DNA of 64,000 nucleotides from Arenicola marina (Eukaryota; Annelida; Polychaeta; Arenicolidae): contig OZ025263.1 in assembly GCA_964019135.1 (NCBI GenBank), positions 32,342,133-32,406,132 of the forward strand, written 5' to 3'. Of the stretch, positions 61,001 to 64,000 are shown piece after piece (positions within the stretch are counted from its first letter, which is position 1; the number at the start of each line of letters is the position of its first letter). Below the pieces are notes generated by a model, which saw only the letters and a list, made by a program, of their open reading frames with translations, searched no databases and had not been told where the DNA came from. A program made the position numbers and the translations under genes.

Positions 61001-64000
61001 AGTGGGACGACGACAACTCCCACCACTGTCACCCCGACCACCAGTGAGTCAACAACAGGTCAGTGATACAACTTTATCGGTTTATGTTTAAAGGAAACGT
61101 ATTTTCTAGAAGGAAACGGGCGTAAAACTCTAACTTCTTAAACGTCACTTTATAAGCGACATTGGCGATAATATATCGATTCTCAGCAGCTCAATGCAGG
61201 AATGGAAGTCTGTATGGTAATTCTTTTGATAAGCACGTATGGTGCAGCGTTGTATTCTCTTTCCACCATAGTGGCGAGTACGACTAGCGCAACCAGCGCC
61301 AGCACCACTGCGGAGAGCACCACCAGCTTGACAACCCCAACGACAGTCTCGGAAACCACAAGCACCGGAACCAGTGGCACGACGACAACTCCCACCACTG
61401 TCACCCCGACCACCAGTGAGTCCACAACAGGTCAGTGATACAACTTTATCATTTTATGTTTAAAGGAAACGTATTGTCTAGAATGAAACGGGCGTAAAAT
61501 AAACTCTAACTTCTTAAACGTCACTTTATAAGCGACATCGGCGATAATATATCGATTCTCAGCAGCTCAAAGTAGGATTGTAAGTCTGTATGGTAATTCT
61601 TTTGATAAGCACGTATGGTGCAGCGTTGTATTCTCTTTCCACCATAGTGGCGAGTACGACTAGCGCAACCAGCGCCAGCACCACTGCGGAGAGCACCACC
61701 AGCTTGACAACCCCAACGACAGTCTCGGAAACCACAAGCACCGGAACCAGTGGGACGACGACAACTCCCACCACTGTCACCCCGACCACCAGTGAGTCCA
61801 CAACAGGTCAGTGATAAAACTTTATCATTTTATTTTTAAAGGAAACGTATTGTCTAGAATGAAACGGGCGTAAAATAAACTCTAACTTCTTAAACGTCAC
61901 TTTATAAGCGACATCGGCGATAATATATCGATTCTCAGCAGCTCAAAGTAGGATTGTAAGTCTGTATGGTGATTCTTTTGATAAGCACGTATGGTGCAGC
62001 GTTGTATTCTCTTTCCACCATAGTGGCGAGTACGACTAGCGCAACCAGCGCCAGCACCACTGCGGAGAGCACCACCAGCTTGACAACTCCAACGACAGTC
62101 TCGGAAACCACAAGCACCGGAACCAGTGGGACGACGACAACTCCCACCACTGTCACTCCGACCACCAGTGAGTCCACAACAGGTCAGTGATACAACTTTA
62201 TCATTTTATGTTTAAAGGAAACGTATTGTCTAGAAGGAAACGGGCGTAAAACTCTAACTTCTTAAACGTCACTTTATAAGCGACATCGGCGATAATATAT
62301 CGATTCTCAGCAGCTCAAAGTAGGATTGTAAGTCTGTATGCTGATTCTTTTGATAAGCACGTATGGTGCAGCGTTGTATTCTCTTTCCACCATAGTGGCG
62401 AGTACGACTAGCGCAACCAGCGCCAGCACCACTGCGGAGAGCACCACCAGCTTGACAACCCCAACGACAGTCTCGGAAACCACAAGCACCGGGACCAGTG
62501 GGACGACGACAACTCCCACCACTGTCACTCCGACCACCAGTGAGTCCACAACAGGTCAGTGATACAACTTTATCATTTTATGTTTAAAGGAAACGTATTG
62601 TCTAGAAGGAAACGGGCGTAGAACAAACTCTAACTTCTTAAACGTCACTTTATAAGCGACATCAGCGATAATATATCGATTCTCAGCAGCTCAAAGTAGG
62701 ATTGTAAGTCTGTATGCTGATTCTTTTGATAAGCACGTATGGTGCAGCGTTGTATTCTCTTTCCACCGTAGTGGCGAGTACGACTAGCGCAACCAGCGCC
62801 AGCACCACTGCGGAGAGCACCACCAGCTTGACAACCCCAACGACAGTCTCGGAAACCACAAGCACCGGAACCAGTGGGACGACGACAACTCCCACCACTG
62901 TCACTCCGACCACCAGTGAGTCCACAACAGGTCAGTGATACAACTTTATCATTTTATGTGTAAAGGAAACGTATTGTCTAGAAGGAAACGGGCGTAGAAC
63001 AAACTGTAACTTCTTAAACGTCACTTTATAAGCGACATCAGCGATAATATATCGATTCTCAGCAGCTCAAAGTAGGATTGTAAGTCTGTATGCTGATTCT
63101 TTTGATAAGCACGTATGGCGCAGCGTTGTATTCTCTTTCCACCATAGTGGCGAGTACGACTAGCGCAACCAGCGCCAGCACCACTGCGGAGAGCACCACC
63201 AGCTTGACAACCCCAACGACAGTCTCGGAAACCACAAGCACCGGAACCAGTGGGACGACGACAACTCCCACCACTGTCACCCCGACCACCAGTGAGTCAA
63301 CAACAGGTCAGTGATACAACTTTATCATTTTACGTTTAAAGGAAACGTATTGTCTAGAAGGAAACGGGCGTAAAATAAACTCTAACTTCTTAAACGTCAC
63401 TTTATGAGCGACATCGGCGATAATATATCGATTCTCAGCAGCTCAAAGTAGGATTGTAAGTCTGTATGCTGATTCTTTTGATAAGCACGTATGGTGCAGC
63501 GTTGTATTCTCTTTCCACCATAGTGGCGAGTACGACTAGCGCAACCAGCGCCAGCACCACTGCGGAGAGCACCACCAGCTTGACAACCCCAACGACAGTC
63601 TCGGAAACCACAAGCACCGGAACCAGTGGGACGACGGCAACTCCCACCACTGTCACCCCGACCACCAGTGAGTCCACAACAGGTCAGTGATTAAACTTTA
63701 TCATTTTATGTTTAAAGGAAACGTATTGTCTAGAATGAAACGGGCGTAAAATAAACTCTAACTTCTTAAACATCACTTTATAAGCGACATCGGCGATAAT
63801 ATATCGATTCTCAGCAGCTCAAAGTAGGATTGTAAGTCTGTATGCTGATTCTGTTGATAAGCACGTATGGTGGAGCGTTGTATTCTCTTTCCACCATAGT
63901 GGCGAGTACGACTAGCGCAACCAGCGCCAGCACCACTGCGGAGAGCACCACCAGCTTGACAACCCCAACGACAGTCTCGGAAACCACAAGCACCGGAACC
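98..64000 (+). CDS. Internal part of a giant mucin-like (Thr/Ser/Pro-rich) gene built of 53-codon exons
   Basis: Inferred product: a very large, extended, heavily O-glycosylated secreted or surface mucin-like protein. Seen: 170 complete 159-nt exons plus one partial, each in the same reading frame and all stop-free, joined by introns of about 213-218 nt. The spliced repeat is 53 residues starting VASTTSATSAS and ending TPTTSESTT; about 70% is Thr or Ser. It has three Pro and three Glu, and no Cys, aromatic, Lys, Arg or Asn in the consensus. Every exon is phase 1-1, so G|TG rebuilds Val at each junction. Complete exons alone encode 9,010 residues. No signal peptide, terminal domain, first or last exon is in the window, so family assignment rests on composition only. 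Alternatives are many short intron-retaining peptides or a non-coding satellite carrying an inherited open frame; I judge both less likely. Confidence 0.72.
239..247 (+). other. Possible alternative in-phase donor 15 nt upstream (CCA|GTGAGT)
   Basis: GTGAGT is a full match to donor positions +1 to +6, though the last exon bases (CCA) are weaker than CAG. Use of this site would end the exon at 241 instead of 256, giving 144 nt (48 codons) and still phase 1. The junction codon would then be ATG instead of GTG and SESTT would be skipped. The site recurs in nearly all units; exceptions are GTCAGT in copy 48 and GTGGGT in copy 56. Confidence 0.35.
254..262 (+). other. Splice donor CAG|GTCAGT (reference copy)
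   Basis: CAG|GTCAGT matches the metazoan donor consensus at every position except +3. GT is retained in all 170 complete units: the codon over the junction is always GGT, TGT or AGT. Rare variants are GTCTGT at 5139, GTCGGT at 6267 and 33648, GTCAGC at 44527, T at the last exon base at 21635 and 41898, and A at the last exon base at 23139. Confidence 0.72.
346..362 (+). other. Intronic 7-bp inverted repeat with 3-base loop
   Basis: GTCACTT-TAT-AAGTGAC is a perfect inverted repeat in this copy. The corresponding place at 1099-1115 reads GTCGCTT-TAT-AAGCGAC, also perfect. The majority form, GTCACTT...AAGCGAC, has one mismatch, which on the opposite strand would be a G-U wobble. Other copies break the stem, for example TTTATGAGCGAC. 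It could be a weak intronic hairpin; no role is known. Confidence 0.4.
368..380 (+). other. Intronic inverted repeat CGATA-ATA-TATCG
   Basis: A five-base perfect inverted repeat with a three-base spacer, present in most units, immediately upstream of the ATTCTCAGCAG segment. It is short enough that no function should be assumed. Confidence 0.35.
419..423 (+). other. Candidate branch-point CTGAT, 51 nt before the acceptor
   Basis: CTGAT fits the loose animal branch-point pattern CTRAY and lies 51 nt upstream of the AG at 472-473. In many later copies the same place reads GTGAT or GTAAT. A textbook CTAAC sits at 332-336 but about 138 nt upstream, which is unusually far. Neither can be chosen from sequence alone, and AGs lie between this CTGAT and the acceptor. 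Confidence 0.25.
4228..7018 (+). CDS. Mucin repeat exons 12-19
   Basis: Exon starts: 4228, 4604, 4980, 5356, 5732, 6108, 6484, 6860. Replacements: exon 12 T48S; exon 14 T25S and T40I; exon 17 S31Y, a rare aromatic residue; exon 18 T43I; exon 19 E28K and G36R. Exon 19 shares its two changes with exon 4, and exons 4-7 align with 19-22 at an offset of 5,633 bp (15 units). Exons 14 and 17 have altered donors (GTCTGT and GTCGGT), both keeping GT. Confidence 0.7.
7100..9370 (+). repeat. 3-unit tandem duplication, 1,124-bp period
   Basis: Exons 20-22 and 23-25 with introns repeat in the same order, including the GAGGGAAGCGGGCG intron after the third member. Exon 22 has S35I and exon 25 does not. 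Limits are approximate. Confidence 0.7.
7232..10010 (+). CDS. Mucin repeat exons 20-27
   Basis: Exon starts: 7232, 7608, 7984, 8356, 8732, 9108, 9480, 9852. Copies 20-22 are repeated as 23-25 at an offset of 1,124 bp (two 376-bp steps and one 372-bp step). Exons 21, 22, 24 and 25 carry the CAGCGTGGTATTC intron variant. Replacements: exon 22 S35I, exon 24 T48S. Introns after exons 22, 25 and 26 share TTGATCATTTAATG and GAGGGAAGCGGGCG, marking a subfamily not seen past about 11.2 kb. Confidence 0.7.
10228..12253 (+). CDS. Mucin repeat exons 28-33
   Basis: Exon starts: 10228, 10600, 10975, 11347, 11723, 12095. Exons 28 and 29 recur as 32 and 33 at an offset of 1,495 bp (4 units). Exons 28 and 32 share G33E. 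Exon 31 has T45S. The intron after exon 29 has lost one base (TTTAAAGAAACG near 10,790), giving a 375-bp step. Exon 30 is the first copy whose upstream intron has TATGGTAATTC in place of TATGCTGATTC. Confidence 0.7.
12471..15256 (+). CDS. Mucin repeat exons 34-41
   Basis: Exon starts: 12471, 12847, 13223, 13595, 13971, 14347, 14723, 15098. Replacements: exon 35 T45N, exon 38 S3R, exons 39 and 41 T47I. Exons 39 and 41 form a near two-unit repeat. The intron before exon 41 has lost one base in a T-run near 15,050 (GATTTTTTGAT), again without effect on the exon. Exons 34 and 36 share the silent change CAACTCCAACG and belong to one subfamily. Confidence 0.7.
15474..22763 (+). CDS. Mucin repeat exons 42-61
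   Basis: Exon starts: 15474, 15847, 16223, 16599, 16975, 17351, 17724, 18100, 18476, 18852, 19225, 19601, 19977, 20353, 20729, 21101, 21477, 21853, 22229, 22605. Exons 42-44 recur as 51-53 at an offset of 3,378 bp (9 units), and 44-46 as 58-60 at 5,254 bp (14 units). Signatures: T30S with P46S in exons 44, 53 and 58; P23S in 46, 54 and 60; E50Q in 48; P46S in 55; T32S and E50G in 56; T39K in 58, which also has T as its last exon base; A10T and E15G in 61. Confidence 0.7.
22981..30639 (+). CDS. Mucin repeat exons 62-82
   Basis: Exon starts: 22981, 23357, 23733, 24105, 24477, 24853, 25229, 25605, 25981, 26357, 26729, 27101, 27477, 27853, 28229, 28605, 28981, 29353, 29729, 30105, 30481. Copies 65-67 recur as 72-74 and 69-71 as 76-78, both at an offset of 2,624 bp (7 units); 74-75 recur as 80-81 at 2,252 bp. 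Exon 79 is a hybrid of copies like 72 and 73. Replacements: exon 62 S27P, exon 68 T39A and T45P, exons 75 and 81 T30S and P46S. Exon 62 ends in A, not G, before its donor. Confidence 0.7.
24000..28900 (+). repeat. 7-unit higher-order duplication, 2,624-bp period
   Basis: Exons 65-67 and 69-71 correspond to 72-74 and 76-78. Exons 68 and 75 differ in type, so this block was edited after duplication or assembled from two events. Shared markers are GCAGGAATGGAAG, silent GGGACC, CACCGTAG, CTGTTGATAAG and ATGATGCAGCG. Confidence 0.7.
30857..36267 (+). CDS. Mucin repeat exons 83-97
   Basis: Exon starts: 30857, 31233, 31609, 31985, 32361, 32737, 33113, 33489, 33861, 34237, 34613, 34989, 35365, 35737, 36109. 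Exons 87-91 recur as 92-96 at an offset of 1,876 bp (5 units), with shared markers S27P (88, 93), TATTCTGATTC in the intron before 90 and 95, and GCAGGAATGGAAG before 91 and 96. Exon 90 has a GTCGGT donor. The introns before exons 86, 90 and 95 have lost the ATG of the unspliced frame, while the exon is unaffected. Confidence 0.7.
32152..35900 (+). repeat. 5-unit tandem duplication, 1,876-bp period
   Basis: Exons 87-91 with their introns repeat as 92-96 in the same order of variant units. Differences seen are CTCTTACTTC against CTCTAACTTC near 33,345/35,221 and a GTCGGT donor at 33648 against GTCAGT. Limits are approximate. Confidence 0.8.
36440..39800 (+). repeat. 5-unit tandem duplication, 1,880-bp period
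   Basis: Exons 98-101 and 103-106 correspond, including shared intronic GTAGAACAAACTGTAAC, GGGTGTAAAATAAAC and CACTTGATGAGCG. Exon 102 separates them. Limits are approximate. Confidence 0.75.
36485..41147 (+). CDS. Mucin repeat exons 98-110
   Basis: Exon starts: 36485, 36861, 37237, 37613, 37989, 38365, 38741, 39117, 39493, 39869, 40241, 40613, 40989. Exons 98-101 recur as 103-106 at an offset of 1,880 bp (5 units). Shared markers are T45P (99, 104), TGATTCTGTTGAT in the intron before 100 and 105, and ATGATGCAACG before 101 and 106. Exon 106 differs from 101 by T13P, produced by CACACCTG in place of CACCACTG near 39,530. Exon 108 has T42I and exon 110 has E28G. Confidence 0.7.
41365..50910 (+). 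CDS. Mucin repeat exons 111-136
   Basis: Exon starts: 41365, 41740, 42112, 42488, 42864, 43240, 43616, 43992, 44368, 44744, 45120, 45496, 45872, 46248, 46620, 46996, 47372, 47748, 48124, 48500, 48876, 49252, 49628, 50004, 50380, 50752. Exons 115-125 recur in order as 126-136 at an offset of 4,132 bp. Paired markers: A10T and E15G in 119 and 130; S27P in 120 and 131; T39A in 125 and 136. Others: exon 111 T30P and T42I; exon 112 S6T and T as last base before the donor. After exon 119 the intron reads GTCAGCGATAA. Confidence 0.7.
42657..51007 (+). repeat. 11-unit, 4,132-bp tandem duplication, nearly identical
   Basis: Bases 42657-46875 match 46789-51007 at an offset of 4,132 bp. By eye I found only two differences inside: 44532 against 48664 (C/T) and 46098 against 50230 (T/A). 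The outer limits are the first mismatches on each side, at 42656/46788 and 46876/51008. Eleven successive units keep the same order of diagnostic variants. This is the most recent large duplication I could recognise. Confidence 0.9.
51128..53538 (+). CDS. Mucin repeat exons 137-143
   Basis: Exon starts: 51128, 51504, 51880, 52252, 52628, 53004, 53380. Exon 140 has S35R, a rare basic residue. Exon 141 is the most diverged copy I noticed, with T29A, T30S, T34N, T40I and P46S; it is an older relative of exons 44, 53, 58, 75 and 81. The Asn at 34 is followed by Ser-Gly, so it is not an N-glycosylation sequon. Introns before exons 137-139 share the TGATTCTGTTGAT marker. Confidence 0.7.
53756..61058 (+). 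CDS. Mucin repeat exons 144-163
   Basis: Exon starts: 53756, 54132, 54508, 54884, 55260, 55636, 56012, 56388, 56764, 57140, 57516, 57892, 58268, 58644, 59020, 59396, 59772, 60148, 60524, 60900. A7P marks exons 144, 149, 152, 157 and 160 and reveals the higher-order order of the block. Exons 149-154 recur as 157-162 at an offset of 3,008 bp (8 units), and 163 corresponds to 156. The second copy lacks the equivalent of exon 155. Exon 158 has T18N, not in a sequon. Three-unit repeats (149-151 and 152-154) lie inside the larger block. Confidence 0.7.
55560..61080 (+). repeat. 8-unit higher-order block (3,008 bp) repeated once, second copy missing one unit
   Basis: Units with exons 149-156 and 157-163 follow the same order of markers: A7P, TATTATC before the acceptor, TGATTCTGTTGAT, A7P, GCAGGAATGGAAG, TGATTCTGTTGAT and TTTTCATAAGC. 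Unit 155 has no counterpart in the second copy. The paired TTTATCGGTTTATG introns near 58,440 and 61,075 mark the block ends. Confidence 0.75.
61272..64000 (+). CDS. Mucin repeat exons 164-171, the last cut by the window end
   Basis: Exon starts: 61272, 61648, 62024, 62396, 62772, 63148, 63524, 63900. Exon 171 is incomplete because the window ends at 64000, 101 bases into it. Exons 167-169 resemble the 66-68 and 73-74 group: silent GGGACC in 167, CACCGTAG acceptor for 168, and GGCGCAGCG in the intron before 169. Exon 170 has T39A, as in 125 and 136. The array continues beyond the window. Confidence 0.7.

Larger units (their letters stand above)
1..64000 (+). repeat. Tandem array of about 376-bp exon-plus-intron units (170 complete units and flanking partials)
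   Basis: The same block recurs from the first to the last base with no interruption. Landmarks recurring in essentially every unit are ATCGATTCTCAGCAG, TTGATAAGCACG, CACCATAGTGGCGAG, GAGAGCACCACCAGC and ACAACAGGTCAGTGA. Exon starts lie at 98, 474, 851, 1227 and so on to 63900, that is 170 steps averaging about 375.3 bp. Spacing is usually 376; 372 reflects loss of four bases in the intronic AAAATAAACTC/AAAACAAACTC stretch, and 373, 375 and 377 reflect other small intronic indels. All units are in the same orientation. Neither array boundary is inside the window. Identity between units is very high in both the exon-like and intron-like parts, which points to ongoing homogenisation by unequal crossing-over or gene conversion. 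Confidence 0.99.

Noticed and set aside
1-64000. CRISPR array or bacterial repeat region
   Set aside because: The units are about 376 bp with no short conserved repeat alternating with unique spacers; the whole unit is conserved.
1-64000. Centromeric or other non-coding satellite
   Set aside because: Monomer size and higher-order blocks would fit, but the invariant GT and AG sites, constant exon length, 170 open frames and mucin composition are better explained by a gene. Not excluded without RNA data.
1-64000. Transposon or retroelement array
   Set aside because: No transposase, reverse transcriptase, terminal repeats, target-site duplications or poly-A tails were seen in any unit.

Overview
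The whole 64,000-base window is one uninterrupted head-to-tail tandem array. Its repeat unit is normally 376 bp (372, 373, 375 and 377 bp variants occur; the mean over the window is about 375.3 bp). There is no unique sequence, no recognisable mobile element, no RNA gene, no CRISPR array and no prokaryotic-type gene. Both ends of the array lie outside the window.

My reading is that each unit is one exon plus one intron of a single giant mucin-like gene on the + strand. Each unit has a pyrimidine-rich tract ending in AG, then 159 open bases, then CAG|GTCAGT, then about 217 bases of more AT-rich sequence that contains stops and carries all the indels I noticed. The 159-base exon is exactly 53 codons and is symmetric phase 1-1. 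Its last base G joins the first two bases (TG) of the next exon to rebuild a Val codon, so any number of copies can be spliced together in frame. I count 170 complete exons (98-256 to 63524-63682) and one cut by the window end (63900-64000). All are open, giving at least 9,010 residues. The repeat has about 26 Thr, 11 Ser and 3 Pro per 53 residues, with no Cys, aromatic, Lys, Arg or Asn in the consensus. That is a typical PTS domain for dense O-glycosylation.

The organism is eukaryotic, because spliceosomal introns are needed for the model, and probably an animal, because secreted Thr/Ser mucins with many repeats are an animal hallmark. I cannot name the species or the gene.

Layout: units carry diagnostic substitutions that reveal higher-order duplications of 3 to 11 units. 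The cleanest are an 11-unit, 4,132-bp tandem duplication (about 42.66-46.88 kb against 46.79-51.01 kb), 5-unit duplications at 32-36 kb and 36.4-40 kb, an 8-unit block at 55.5-61 kb, and 3-, 4-, 7- and 9-unit duplications elsewhere. The first 12 kb holds a distinct subfamily set from the rest. The array therefore looks like an actively recombining exon array in which exon and intron are amplified together. The main uncertainty is whether splicing happens as inferred; RNA data would decide it.
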